Assembly (NCBI RefSeq): GCF_015694425.1
Contig: NZ_JADQDN010000009.1
Coordinates: 62,001 to 126,000, forward strand
Source: Microvirga terrestris
GTDB taxonomy: Bacteria; Pseudomonadota; Alphaproteobacteria; Rhizobiales; Beijerinckiaceae
Length of the DNA stretch: 64,000 bases
Direction of reading: 5' to 3'
Shown here in pieces: positions 35,424 through 43,279 of the stretch. Every line of letters begins with the position of its first letter. Within the stretch, counting starts at the first letter, position 1. The notes beneath the pieces are model-generated. The model did not search any database. It worked only from the letters and a program-made list of their open reading frames with translations, and was not told the DNA's origin. A program made the position numbers and the translations under genes.

Positions 35424-36659
35424 TCAGAAACGCTGTGCGGAGAACGGACTGCCGTCGACGGGGCCCGGTCGCCTTTCGAGCATACCCGCGACCATCTGGG
35501 CCGTGATCGCAGCCTGGGTCAAGCCATAATGCCCATGACCGAAGGCGTAGATCACGCGCCGGTCCCGCCCGGCAGGCCCGATGACCGGCAGGGAATCCGG
35601 GATCGAAGGCCGGAACCCCATCCATCGCTTTGCGGACGGCTCTGATTGCACATGGGGCAGGAAGCGCGTCAGACGCTGCACCATAGCATCAGTCCGGCTA
35701 TGGTTGGGCAGAGCCTCAGTTCCGGCGAACTCGACCGCGCCGCCGACCCGGTCGCCCGTGTCGAGAGGCGTTGTGACGAAGCCCTCGCCTTCGAACATGA
35801 TCGGTCGACTGATCCCGAACGTACCCTTTGGATAGGTCGCGTTGTAGCCTCGCTCGGTATCGAGCGGGATCCGGTCGCCGAGCTGGGCAGCCAAGGCGCG
35901 AGACCAGATCCCGGCCGAGATCACGAGCCGATCGGCAACCACGGCTTTCTCGGCACTATGTGTATGAATGTGAATCGCCCCGTCCTGCAGCTCGATTCTT
36001 GAGGCGTGCGCCGCCACAGGAACGGCGCCGCGCTCGAGAGCCAGTCGCAGAAGGTCGGCAGCGAGAACAGCTGGGTCGGAAACATAGCACGCATCCGGAT
36101 ACAACACAGCGGCTTCGACGCTGTGAAGCGACGGTTCCAACTCCGCGAGTTCTTCAGGGTGCAGAGCCTCCGCCGCAATTCCAAAGCTGCGCTGACGGTC
36201 GATGATGTCCTGAGATCGAATGAAGTCGCCTCGATGCCTCCACACGGAGAGAATTCCCTTCCCCCTGAGGTGCCCATCCAAATTCAGAGAGGACAGGAGT
36301 GCCTTCCAGGCCGGCAGCGCCTCCGCGTTGATCGAGCGAATCGCCCCAATGCTGGCCTTGATCCGTGAGGGCGACGAGGCTAGCAGAAAGCGCACTAGCC
36401 ACGGTGCCAGATGTGGCAGGTAGCCCGGCCGGATGGTGAGCGGCCCGAGCGGATCCATGAGCCAGCCTGGCAGGTTCCGCCAGGCCTTCGGCGAGGCGAG
36501 CGGCATGACGTCGGTATGGGCGATCCAGCCGGCATTGCCGTCCGTCGGGCGCCCTTGCTTGCCGCCCGGCTCGATCAAAACGACCTCATGGCCTCTGTCG
36601 AGCAAGGCGTGCGCGGTGGCAAGCCCCACAATGCCTGCACCGATGATCGCGACCCGCAT
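35424..36659 (-). CDS. hypO: FAD-dependent D-amino acid dehydrogenase, probably cis-4-hydroxy-D-proline dehydrogenase
   Basis: 411 residues of the DadA-type DAO family: FAD motif VAIIGAGIVGLATAHAL at the N-terminus and C-terminal RWMGFRPSIPDSLPVIGPA and HGHYGLTQA. In hydroxyproline catabolism this enzyme oxidises cis-4-hydroxy-D-proline to pyrroline-4-hydroxy-2-carboxylate. Its start is 27 bases after the epimerase stop, and the deaminase gene is next upstream, so the specific call rests on the operon. Generic D-amino acid oxidation is the alternative. Confidence 0.85.
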   Translation of the reverse strand: MRVAIIGAGIVGLATAHALLDRGHEVVLIEPGGKQGRPTDGNAGWIAHTDVMPLASPKAWRNLPGWLMDPLGPLTIRPGYLPHLAPWLVRFLLASSPSRIKASIGAIRSINAEALPAWKALLSSLNLDGHLRGKGILSVWRHRGDFIRSQDIIDRQRSFGIAAEALHPEELAELEPSLHSVEAAVLYPDACYVSDPAVLAADLLRLALERGAVPVAAHASRIELQDGAIHIHTHSAEKAVVADRLVISAGIWSRALAAQLGDRIPLDTERGYNATYPKGTFGISRPIMFEGEGFVTTPLDTGDRVGGAVEFAGTEALPNHSRTDAMVQRLTRFLPHVQSEPSAKRWMGFRPSIPDSLPVIGPAGRDRRVIYAFGHGHYGLTQAAITAQMVAGMLERRPGPVDGSPFSAQRF

Positions 36660-36686
36660 GGTTCGTTCCTAAAGCAGGCTTAAGGC

Positions 36687-37703
36687 CTAGCGGTTCTGGT
36701 CGACAACCTGGAAGCCGTTGGCGAAAGGATCCCGGTCGTCGACGAAGATGGTGTTGAACCCTGTGACCCGCGCCCATCCCTCGATCGACGGGATGATGGC
36801 ATCCCGGTCACCCACCTTGGTGCGCCCTTCGATGCGTCCCGTGAAGGTCGAGCCGATGATGCTCTCGTGCACGAAGGCATCGCCCTCTTTCAGTGCTCCG
36901 CGGGCGGCCAGATGCGCCATGCGGGCGGAGGTGCCAGTCCCGCAGGGTGAGCGGTCGATCGCCTTGTCGCCGTAGAACACTGCATTGCGCGCGGTGCCAC
37001 TTGGTGTCTGGGCCTTACCGGTCCATAGCACGTGGGTCAGGCGGTTGATGGCCGGGTTCTCGGGATGCGCGATCTGGTAGCGCGCATTGAACGCCTCGCG
37101 CAGCTTCGGGCTCCAGCGCAGGATGTCGGACGGGTTGACGTCTGCCACATCCGAATAGAGCGTCTGCGGCTCCACGATGGCATAGAAGTTGCCGCCATAG
37201 GCCACATCGACCATGAGGTGCCCAAGCCCTTCGACCTCGACCTCGTAGCCAGTGCCATAAAGGAAAGACGGGATGTTGGTGATGCGCACCCGCTCCACGA
37301 AGGGACCGTTCTGCTCGTAGCGCGCCTCAACCACGCCGGCTGGCGTATCGAGCCGCAGCAGGCCGGGTGTCTTGGGATGAATCAGGCCGTTCTCAAGCGC
37401 GATGGTCACCGTGCCGATGGTGCCATGGCCGCACATGGGCAGGCAGCCGGACGTCTCGATGAACAGGATGCCGACATCGCAATCCGGCCGGGTCGGCGGG
37501 TAGAGGATGGAGCCCGACATCATATCGTGGCCGCGAGGCTCGAACATCAGGCCGGTGCGGATCCAGTCGTATTCCGCCAGGAAATGCTGGCGGCGTTCGA
37601 ACATTGTGTCCCCTTTGAGCTGGGGAATGCTGCCGCCGCCGACCACGCGGACAGGGTTGCCGCAGGTATGGCCGTCGATGCAGAAGAAGGTGTGGCGCGC
37701 CAT
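36687..37703 (-). CDS. hypE: 4-hydroxyproline 2-epimerase (proline racemase family)
   Basis: 338 residues. Both catalytic cysteines are present, Cys91 in LPMCGHGT and Cys254 in RSPCGTGTSA. This marks an epimerase rather than the trans-3-hydroxy-L-proline dehydratase, which has Thr at the second site. It interconverts trans-4-hydroxy-L-proline and cis-4-hydroxy-D-proline. It lies between the DHDPS-family deaminase (71-base gap upstream) and the dehydrogenase (27 bases downstream). Confidence 0.94.
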   Translation of the reverse strand: MARHTFFCIDGHTCGNPVRVVGGGSIPQLKGDTMFERRQHFLAEYDWIRTGLMFEPRGHDMMSGSILYPPTRPDCDVGILFIETSGCLPMCGHGTIGTVTIALENGLIHPKTPGLLRLDTPAGVVEARYEQNGPFVERVRITNIPSFLYGTGYEVEVEGLGHLMVDVAYGGNFYAIVEPQTLYSDVADVNPSDILRWSPKLREAFNARYQIAHPENPAINRLTHVLWTGKAQTPSGTARNAVFYGDKAIDRSPCGTGTSARMAHLAARGALKEGDAFVHESIIGSTFTGRIEGRTKVGDRDAIIPSIEGWARVTGFNTIFVDDRDPFANGFQVVDQNR

Positions 37704-37774
37704 GGCCTCACTCGCTGTTCACAAGAGATCTTATCGAAGATGACAGGCGCCGCGAGATCGCACCGCCTCGTTTT

Positions 37775-38704
37775 TCAGGCTGCGGATTTCAGGCCTACAT
37801 CCGGCAGCTTCGGACGGTTCTTAAGTGCCTTGTCCATGACAGCTTCGACATGAGCGCGGTCCGCTCCTTCGAGGGGCAGACGCGGCGGACGAGTGAGAGC
37901 CGAGCCGCGACCCATGATTTCCTCGCAGAGCTTGATGCACTGTACGAGATCCGGCCGCGCATCGAGATGCAGGAGTGGCATGAACCACTCGTAGAGCGCC
38001 CTCGCCTCCTCATAGCGGCCGGCCTTCGCCAGACGGAACAGGGTCTCGCCCTCCTGGGGGAAGGCATTGGACATGCCGGAAATCCAACCCGCCGCGCCGA
38101 GCATCACGCTCTCGACCACCACGTCGTCGAGGCCGGCGAAGAGGACGAAACGGTCGCCCACCATGTTCTTGGTGTCGATGAAGCGGCGCGTGTCGCCAGA
38201 CGAATCCTTGAAGCAGACAATGGTTTCGCAATCGGCGAGCGACGCCAGGATGTCAGGCGTCACGTCGTTCTTGTAGATCGGCGGATTGTTGTAAACCATC
38301 ACAGGAAGATCGGTGGCCTCGGCAACGCCGCGGAAATGGGCGGCGGTCTCATGTGGCTTCGAGGAGTAGACCAGGGCGGGCATAACCATCACGCCATCGA
38401 CGCCGACGCGTGCGGCCTCCTTTGCAACCTCGGAGGCGAACTGGGTGGTGAACTCAGCGATGCCGGCGATCACCGGCACCCGGCCGCGGGATACGCTCTT
38501 GGCGGTTTCCATGATGGCGACCTTTTCGGAGCGGCTCAGGGACGTGTTCTCGCCAACGGTGCCGCAGACGATAAGACCTGAGACGCCGTCCCGGATCAGG
38601 CCGTCCAGCACCTTGGCCGTGGCATCGAGATCGAGATCAAAGTTCGATTTGAACTGGGTGGTGACCGCGGGAAAGACGCCTTCCCAACCGATTTTGTACG
38701 CCAT
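37775..38704 (-). CDS. hypD: 1-pyrroline-4-hydroxy-2-carboxylate deaminase (DHDPS family)
   Basis: 309 residues of the DapA/NAL aldolase family: GTVGENTSLS, YNNPP, and the Schiff-base Lys166 in TIVCFKDSSGD. In the hydroxyproline pathway this member removes water and ammonia to give 2-oxoglutarate semialdehyde. The assignment to the pathway rests on the operon, because DapA, NanA and HypD share the fold. It is the first gene of the minus-strand operon and is preceded by the GntR operator. Confidence 0.9.
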   Translation of the reverse strand: MAYKIGWEGVFPAVTTQFKSNFDLDLDATAKVLDGLIRDGVSGLIVCGTVGENTSLSRSEKVAIMETAKSVSRGRVPVIAGIAEFTTQFASEVAKEAARVGVDGVMVMPALVYSSKPHETAAHFRGVAEATDLPVMVYNNPPIYKNDVTPDILASLADCETIVCFKDSSGDTRRFIDTKNMVGDRFVLFAGLDDVVVESVMLGAAGWISGMSNAFPQEGETLFRLAKAGRYEEARALYEWFMPLLHLDARPDLVQCIKLCEEIMGRGSALTRPPRLPLEGADRAHVEAVMDKALKNRPKLPDVGLKSAA

Positions 38705-38742
38705 TATGGTCCTGCTCCCAATGAGGCATTGAAGTTCTGTAT

Positions 38743-38764
38743 TGTAGATTGTATAAAATCTACA
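38743..38764. promoter_or_regulatory. Palindromic operator in the hypD/GntR divergent promoter
   Basis: TGTAGATT (38743-38750) and AATCTACA (38757-38764) form a perfect 8-bp inverted repeat around a 6-base spacer. The site lies 39 bases from the hypD start and 31 bases before the regulator ATG at 38795, the usual position for an FCD/GntR dimer that represses both genes. The AT-rich core could overlap a -10 element. Confidence 0.75.
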
Positions 38765-38794
38765 CTGTCAAGCGATACCCTTCCCTCCTGCTGC

Positions 38795-39505
38795 ATGAAT
38801 TTGATGACGAACCGAGCCGCACCGCCCCCGACGCCCATTCACAAGACACTCCAGCACCGGACGATCTCCGCCTCGGTAGCCGGGGAGCTGCGCCGTCGCA
38901 TCGTGGACGGCGAATTCCAGGCCGGCTTCCAGCTGCGCCAGGAGGCTCTGGCCGTGGAATTCGGGGTCAGTCGAATCCCGGTTCGCGAAGCTCTGATGCA
39001 GCTCGAGGCCGAGGGGCTCGTCAAGATCCATCCCCATCGAGGCGCCATCGTGTCAGCGCTCTCGCCGGAGGAGGTCGAGGAGCTGTTCGAACTCCGGGCA
39101 CTGCTGGAGCCGCGCCTTCTCAAGGCCTCGGCTCCGCACCTGAGGGAAACGGATTACCGCCGGCTAGAGGACATCCTGAAGGAATACAGCTCTGAGCTCC
39201 ACGCTATGCAGGTGAGCCGCTGGGGCGAGCTGAACCGGGAATTTCACATGGTCCTGTACCAGCATGCCGGCCAGCCCCGCTCGCTCGCCATCGTGGCGAA
39301 TCTCCTGCAGGAATGCGACCGCCACACCCGCCTTCAGCTCGCCCTGACCGATGGCCGCGCGCGAGCAGAAGCCGAACATGACGAGTTGCTTCGCCTCTGC
39401 GCCGCTGAGGACACTGCTGCGGCCTGCAAGCTCCTCAAGACTCATATCGAGGGCGCAGGGAAGTCGCTTCTGAAGTATATCCACGAGCATCAGAAGGGGG
39501 GCTAG
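38795..39505 (+). CDS. GntR-family transcriptional regulator (FadR/FCD subfamily)
   Basis: 236 residues from ATG 38795 (ATG 38804 is also possible); the open frame to a TTG at 38729 would place the operator inside the gene and is rejected. N-terminal winged helix (LRRRIVDGEFQAGFQLRQEALAVEFGVSRIPVREALMQLEAEGL) and C-terminal FCD ligand domain with metal-binding Asp/His pattern (NREFHMVLYQHAG). Divergent from the hyp operon and likely its hydroxyproline- or pathway-intermediate-responsive repressor. Confidence 0.92.
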   Translation: MNLMTNRAAPPPTPIHKTLQHRTISASVAGELRRRIVDGEFQAGFQLRQEALAVEFGVSRIPVREALMQLEAEGLVKIHPHRGAIVSALSPEEVEELFELRALLEPRLLKASAPHLRETDYRRLEDILKEYSSELHAMQVSRWGELNREFHMVLYQHAGQPRSLAIVANLLQECDRHTRLQLALTDGRARAEAEHDELLRLCAAEDTAAACKLLKTHIEGAGKSLLKYIHEHQKGG

Positions 39506-39522
39506 CCCCGAAAATGCTGTTG

Positions 39523-40230
39523 TTACGAGGTCTGCAAGGCGGGCTCTGCCTGCTGCTTCATGCGACTCTTGGCCTGCCGGGTCATCCAGACGGTGAGGAC
39601 GATAGTTGCCATCAGCCCAACGGCTAGCAGAATCCAGTTCATCACGCCCGCACCTCCCTCTGCGGCCGTTCGGCCGATCACGCCGATCCACACGTTCTGG
39701 ATCGTCCCGGGCACGATCCCGATGGCCGTTGCCAACAGGAATGAGCCGAGGCGTACGCCGGTGACGCCGAAGGCGTAGTTCTCGACCGCGAAGGGAGTGA
39801 CCGGCGTCAGCCGGGCCAGCACGATGGTTTTGAACGACTCCTCATAGGCGACCGTGTCGACCGCCTTCATGGTCGGATGCCGGTCCAAGAAGCGCTTGAC
39901 TCCCTCCCGGGCGAGATAACGGCTGACCAGGAAGGAAATAAGGGCTGCCGTCATACCGCCTAAAAAGCAGATCGTCAGCGCCCACCAGCCATAGGCGACG
40001 GCAACCGCGAGGGTCAGGGCCACGCCGGGCACGAGCAGCAATGTGCAGACGACGTAGCCGATGCTGACAATGACAACGCCTGTCGTTCCAAGGCCTTGCG
40101 CCCATCGGCTGAAGTGATGCAGCCACTCATCCATGGGCAAAAGGAACCAAGCCGCAATGAGAGCGATGAAGCCGATCACGGATGCGGCGGCAAGCCAGAT
40201 GAATTTTCGGTTGGCGGATGCAGATGGCAA
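39523..40230 (-). CDS. TVP38/TMEM64 (DedA-like) membrane protein
   Basis: 235 residues from a TTG start. Five to six transmembrane segments; the SNARE-associated core is LLVPGVALTLAVAVAYGWW, LARLTPVTPFAVENYAFGVTGV and IGIVPGTIQNVWIG. The family is linked to lipid scrambling and membrane homeostasis. It ends 17 bases from the convergent GntR gene. Confidence 0.9.
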   Translation of the reverse strand: MPSASANRKFIWLAAASVIGFIALIAAWFLLPMDEWLHHFSRWAQGLGTTGVVIVSIGYVVCTLLLVPGVALTLAVAVAYGWWALTICFLGGMTAALISFLVSRYLAREGVKRFLDRHPTMKAVDTVAYEESFKTIVLARLTPVTPFAVENYAFGVTGVRLGSFLLATAIGIVPGTIQNVWIGVIGRTAAEGGAGVMNWILLAVGLMATIVLTVWMTRQAKSRMKQQAEPALQTS

Positions 40231-40336
40231 GGATGGGAACTTCTCATTTGGACGAAGCCAAACGCTTGATCCTCCCTGCCGTTCCGACTGAAGCTGTGGA
40301 GGTAGTCACCGCACAGCGGACACGTCCATTGGTGAA

Positions 40337-40413
40337 TGGCGACTCCGGTAGGGCTCGAACCTACGACCTGCCGCTTAGAAGGCGGCTGCTCTATCCAGCT
40401 GAGCTACGGAGCC
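40337..40413 (-). tRNA. tRNA-Arg (anticodon TCT)
   Basis: 77 bases including an encoded CCA at 40337-40339. Acceptor stem GGCTCCG/CGGAGTC (one G-T pair), discriminator G, D arm GCTCAGCTGGATAGAGC, anticodon loop CTTCTAA giving TCT, T arm GTAGGTTCGAGCCCTAC. Confidence 0.96.
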
Positions 40414-40434
40414 GTTCGGTAGCCCGCCTCGACC

Positions 40435-40740
40435 TCAGTGGGTCCAGGGGCCGACGCGGTTGAACTTGAAATTGTCTGAATAGGAGATCGCCCGCCGTTT
40501 GATCTCGTGCGGCTCCTCGACCCGGTACGCGATGCCTTCCCGCTCGGCATAGGCCATGGCCTCTTCCTTCGAATCGAACCACAGGCGAAGTTGCTGGCGG
40601 GTGTCGCCCGAGCTCGTCCAGCCCATCAAAGGCTCGATCTCGCGGGGTTTATCCTGCTCGAAGACGAGAAGCCACTGCTTGGTCCGGGCCATCCCGGACT
40701 GAGTTGCAGACTTGGCAGGCTTGTAGATCCGTGCAGGCAT
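40435..40740 (-). CDS. NADH dehydrogenase (complex I) accessory subunit, NDUFS4-like
   Basis: 101 residues from ATG 40740 (the open frame extends to 40821 through the tRNA region, so the internal Met fits better). ARIYKPAKSATQSGMARTKQWLLVFE and the ending YSDNFKFNRVGPWTH match the ETC complex I subunit conserved region, the homologue of mitochondrial NDUFS4. Alphaproteobacteria carry this supernumerary subunit at the hydrophilic arm. It sits between tRNA-Arg and tRNA-Pro. Confidence 0.92.
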   Translation of the reverse strand: MPARIYKPAKSATQSGMARTKQWLLVFEQDKPREIEPLMGWTSSGDTRQQLRLWFDSKEEAMAYAEREGIAYRVEEPHEIKRRAISYSDNFKFNRVGPWTH

Positions 40741-40777
40741 CGGTTTTGGACTCTCTCCAAGACTCATGCGGTGATGA

Positions 40778-40854
40778 TGGTCGGGGCGGCAGGATTTGAA
40801 CCCGCGACCCTCTGCTCCCAAAGCAGATGCGCTACCAGACTGCGCTACACCCCG
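40778..40854 (-). tRNA. tRNA-Pro (anticodon TGG)
   Basis: 77 bases with encoded CCA at 40778-40780. Acceptor CGGGGTG/CGCCCCG, discriminator A, D arm GCGCAGTCTGGTAGCGC, anticodon loop TTTGGGA giving TGG, T arm GCGGGTTCAAATCCTGC. Confidence 0.96.
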
Positions 40855-41097
40855 AAATCTTCAACAGCTTGGTTTCTCTATCGATTTGAGAACCCCTGTG
40901 CAAGCCCTCCAGTTCCTTGTCCAACTCTCCTGTGAACTCGAAGCATCAGGAGAGGCCGATGCAAGGCTCATAGATCGACTTGGTCGGGATATTGTCCCGG
41001 GAAATCGCTGGTGGCCGGGGAACGATCGCCTCTTGTTGAGCTCAGATGGGCGAGTGCATTCCTAATACAAGAGAAGTATTCATTCCAATATCATAGG

Positions 41098-41141
41098 AAA
41101 AAGGGCCGCGCCCTGTCATTGCTTGACAGTGTCCGCGACCC
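41098..41141 (-). terminator. Intrinsic terminator, minus strand
   Basis: GGGTCGCG/CGCGGCCC outer stem (one G-T) and CTGTCA/TGACAG inner stem with loop AGCAA, followed on the minus strand by TTTTTCC. No protein gene lies close upstream on this strand. Confidence 0.75.
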
Positions 41142-41200
41142 TCCCGGCCCGTAATCCCCTACGGGAAAACCCTCCCTAAGATAATGTTTACGCTTGAGCA
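41098..41200 (-). ncRNA. Candidate small RNA, minus strand
   Basis: Reading the minus strand from about 41200, a purine-rich stretch leads to a 6-bp hairpin (41148-41165, CCCGTA/TACGGG) and then to a strong terminator (41103-41141). The terminator is an 8-bp GC stem with one G-T pair, an inner 6-bp stem and the run TTTTT. A 73-codon open frame covers the interval but lacks protein-like sequence. The 5' end is a guess; no clear promoter was found. Confidence 0.4.
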
Positions 41201-41236
41201 ACCTATTTTCGTTCATAGGTGAACTTTCATATGAGA

Positions 41237-41391
41237 TATAATGTCTCACTAAATCGTTGTCTTGCCACATGAATTCCCACCTTGCCGCAATGATGACACG
41301 ATCATGCAGCACATAGGGAGGAACCGGCCTTCTTTGCCCCTACGGGCCGGACACTCAGCGTCCATGCATAACCATGGGCGCTTTCTTTTTG
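41237..41391 (+). ncRNA. Candidate small RNA, plus strand
   Basis: A TATAAT box at 41237-41242 (no good -35) precedes about 140 bases without a coding frame on this strand. They end in a CCGGCC/GGCCGG hairpin (41324-41350) and a 10-bp terminator stem (41357-41382, one G-T pair) with TTCTTTTT. Nothing else on the plus strand needs this terminator. The transcript start is uncertain. Confidence 0.42.
41357..41390 (+). terminator. Intrinsic terminator, plus strand
   Basis: Stem AGCGTCCATG/CATGGGCGCT with loop CATAAC, then TTCTTTTT. The A-rich side faces the minus strand, so it is not a terminator for minus-strand genes. Confidence 0.78.
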
Positions 41392-41397
41392 CGCATA

Positions 41398-41499
41398 TCA
41401 CCCAAAAGCCAGCATAATGGTGATCAGCGCTCCAAGGGCAACAACCCCTGTGGCGAAGCCCGCGACGGTTAGCGCATTGTTGCGATCTCGACGGTCCAT
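41398..41499 (-). CDS. Possible 33-residue single-span membrane protein
   Basis: The frame reads MDRRDRNNALTVAG, then a hydrophobic helix TGVVALGALITIMLAFG, then TGA. Charged N-terminus plus one helix is the usual make-up of small membrane proteins. The ribosome site is weak (CTGGATA). It lies in an otherwise gene-free interval. Confidence 0.38.
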   Translation of the reverse strand: MDRRDRNNALTVAGFATGVVALGALITIMLAFG

Positions 41500-41627
41500 A
41501 AAATTATCCAGGCTTGTCCAGGACTACCCTGCCAACGCGGGATAGGGACGATTGTCCCCAGCCAAAGGATTGCACCAAAACGCTCATGTGGTTCGAGGCT
41601 GTAGCTCACCCTCCTCTTGGCGAAACG

Positions 41628-42047
41628 TCAGGGCAGTCTACTGAGTAAGCATTGATGGTCTTTGGCTGTCACATTGTCAGTGATCACCCAATGGATGATC
41701 TTCTCGTTCTCATCGATCTCAAGCACCATTTCGAGAACCGAGTTCTCTGCATAAACTCCGAAGAACCCGTAGCGGCGCGCTCCCCAGGACGGCAGACTGA
41801 AACGCTCGATCTCATGAGTCAGGCCGTGGCAGTGCGCCAGGGTCAGCTGCAGGTCCTCCAGCGAGTATTTCTCCTGTAGGGATGGCGCTAGAAGCTCGCG
41901 AAAAGCTTCAGCATCCCTTGCATTGTAGATGCGCAAGAGGCTCTGGGAGACGTTGATCACCGCATGGGGACCGACCTGGGCGGCGGCGGCATTCGCCAGC
42001 AGCAAACCAGCCAGGACGGTAATAACGATTGTGGTTCTGCCGGACAT
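41628..42047 (-). CDS. Secreted protein of unknown function
   Basis: 139 residues with a Sec signal peptide (TIVITVLAGLLLANAAAA, cleavage before QVGPH). The mature part (SLLRIYNARDAEAFRELLAPSLQEKYSLEDLQLTLAHCHG) resembles NTF2-like/DUF3887-type periplasmic domains, with a possible disulfide. Function unknown. Confidence 0.72.
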   Translation of the reverse strand: MSGRTTIVITVLAGLLLANAAAAQVGPHAVINVSQSLLRIYNARDAEAFRELLAPSLQEKYSLEDLQLTLAHCHGLTHEIERFSLPSWGARRYGFFGVYAENSVLEMVLEIDENEKIIHWVITDNVTAKDHQCLLSRLP

Positions 42048-42064
42048 CCCTGCCCGTGCCTGTC

Positions 42065-42535
42065 TCAGCGCTTGAAGAGAGGGTGTTCCACCCGGTCGCC
42101 CGGCTTGATGCCCAACTTGGCAGCCGTGCCGGCGTTCAGCTCGAGAACCGCCAGAACCGGCTCACCGGACGGGATGGTGCGCGTGGACAGGGGCTCGGTA
42201 TTGGCAGCGATGCGGGCGACGGTGCCATCAGGCCGGATGAACAGCATGTCGAGCGACAGATATGTGTTCTGCATCCACATCGACACGGGTTCGACGCGCC
42301 CGAAGTCGAACAGCATGCCCTGGTCAGCCGGCATGGAGCGCCGGTACATCAACCCTTGCGCCCGGTCCGCGTCGTTGCGGGCGACCTCGACCTTAAAGGA
42401 TTGCTTCTGTCCGCCCTGAGTGGCAATCGCCAGGGCCTCAAGAGCTTGCGCGTAGGCGGCACCGGCCAAGAGGACGACGAAGCCGAGAGCCGGGAGAACC
42501 GGCCGGAAACGCTGCAGCACGGAATGTCTCATCAA
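42065..42535 (-). CDS. DUF192 protein
   Basis: 156 residues with a signal peptide (FVVLLAGAAYA). The DUF192 core is clear: FKVEVARNDADRAQGLMYRRSMPADQGMLFDF, and MDGNxxFxRPDG-like ALDMLFIRPDGTV. The start overlaps the cold-shock gene stop by 4 bases, so the pair is co-translated, an arrangement often seen in alphaproteobacteria. Biochemical function is unknown. Confidence 0.9.
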   Translation of the reverse strand: MMRHSVLQRFRPVLPALGFVVLLAGAAYAQALEALAIATQGGQKQSFKVEVARNDADRAQGLMYRRSMPADQGMLFDFGRVEPVSMWMQNTYLSLDMLFIRPDGTVARIAANTEPLSTRTIPSGEPVLAVLELNAGTAAKLGIKPGDRVEHPLFKR

Positions 42536-43152
42536 TGGGAGTGCGGCAGGGCCATATCGGCCAGACGAACCTCGGCAGCCATGAGACCCTTCGAGCCGTC
42601 ACCGAAGCGCACAAAGACCCGCTCGCCGGGCTTCAGCTCGGCAATGCCGTAGCGGCGCAGGGTTTCCATGTGGACGAAGATGTCCGGCTTGCCCTCGCCT
42701 TGGGTGAGGAAACCGAAGCCACGCAGGCGGTTGAACCACTTCACAACCGCGGGTTCCAGGCCGCTGGTCGGCACCACCTGGACATGGGTGCGGGGCAGTG
42801 GAAGCTCGGATGGGTGGAGCGCCGTCGACTCATCAAGGGACAGTATGCGGAAGGCCTGCAGACCCCGGGGGCGCTGAACGGCCTCGACGACGATCCTCGC
42901 TCCTTCATTGGCAGCCTGATAGCCGTCTCGGCGCAGGCAGGTTACATGAAGTAGGACATCCGGCATGCCGTTATCCGGAATGATGAAGCCGAAACCCTTG
43001 GCCACATCGAACCATTTGATACGACCACTGACCTGGACAAGATCGAGAGCGCCCTCCTCCGAGCCCGGCTGAGAAACCTCGCGGCGCCCATGATCTAAGG
43101 AAGGATTCTCCTCTCGGAGACTGAAAGAATTGGAGCCGTAATCGCCAGTCAT
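42532..43152 (-). CDS. Double cold-shock-domain protein
   Basis: 206 residues from ATG 43152; the upstream extension to 43233 is not needed. Two cold-shock domains: GRIKWFDVAKGFGFIIPDNG (about 43-110) and AVVKWFNRLRGFGFLTQGEG (about 135-200). Both carry RNP1-type KGFGFI/RGFGFL and the second an intact FVHMETLRRYG. They bind single-stranded RNA or DNA. The AT-rich upstream region (43153-43279) may form the cold-shock leader. Confidence 0.92.
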   Translation of the reverse strand: MTGDYGSNSFSLREENPSLDHGRREVSQPGSEEGALDLVQVSGRIKWFDVAKGFGFIIPDNGMPDVLLHVTCLRRDGYQAANEGARIVVEAVQRPRGLQAFRILSLDESTALHPSELPLPRTHVQVVPTSGLEPAVVKWFNRLRGFGFLTQGEGKPDIFVHMETLRRYGIAELKPGERVFVRFGDGSKGLMAAEVRLADMALPHSH

Positions 43153-43279
43153 GAAATAACCCAAACTCGAATCATGAACCCGATTCTTAAAAAGAAGATA
43201 ACATCGTCCTGAATCAGGGGAAGCCAGAAACACACCTCAGCGACCGATGAAATTTTCAGCACCCTGCATGTTCTTGAAG

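Noticed and set aside
38729-38794. TTG start for the GntR regulator
   Set aside because: It would place the regulator's palindromic operator inside its own coding sequence; ATG 38795 fits better.
41091-41312. 73-codon minus-strand open frame in the gene-poor interval
   Set aside because: It crosses the minus-strand terminator and candidate RNA, has no ribosome site and its sequence is not protein-like.
40337-41391. Integrative element at the tRNA-Arg/tRNA-Pro pair
   Set aside because: No integrase, repeat of the tRNA 3' end or phage-like genes are present in or near the gap.
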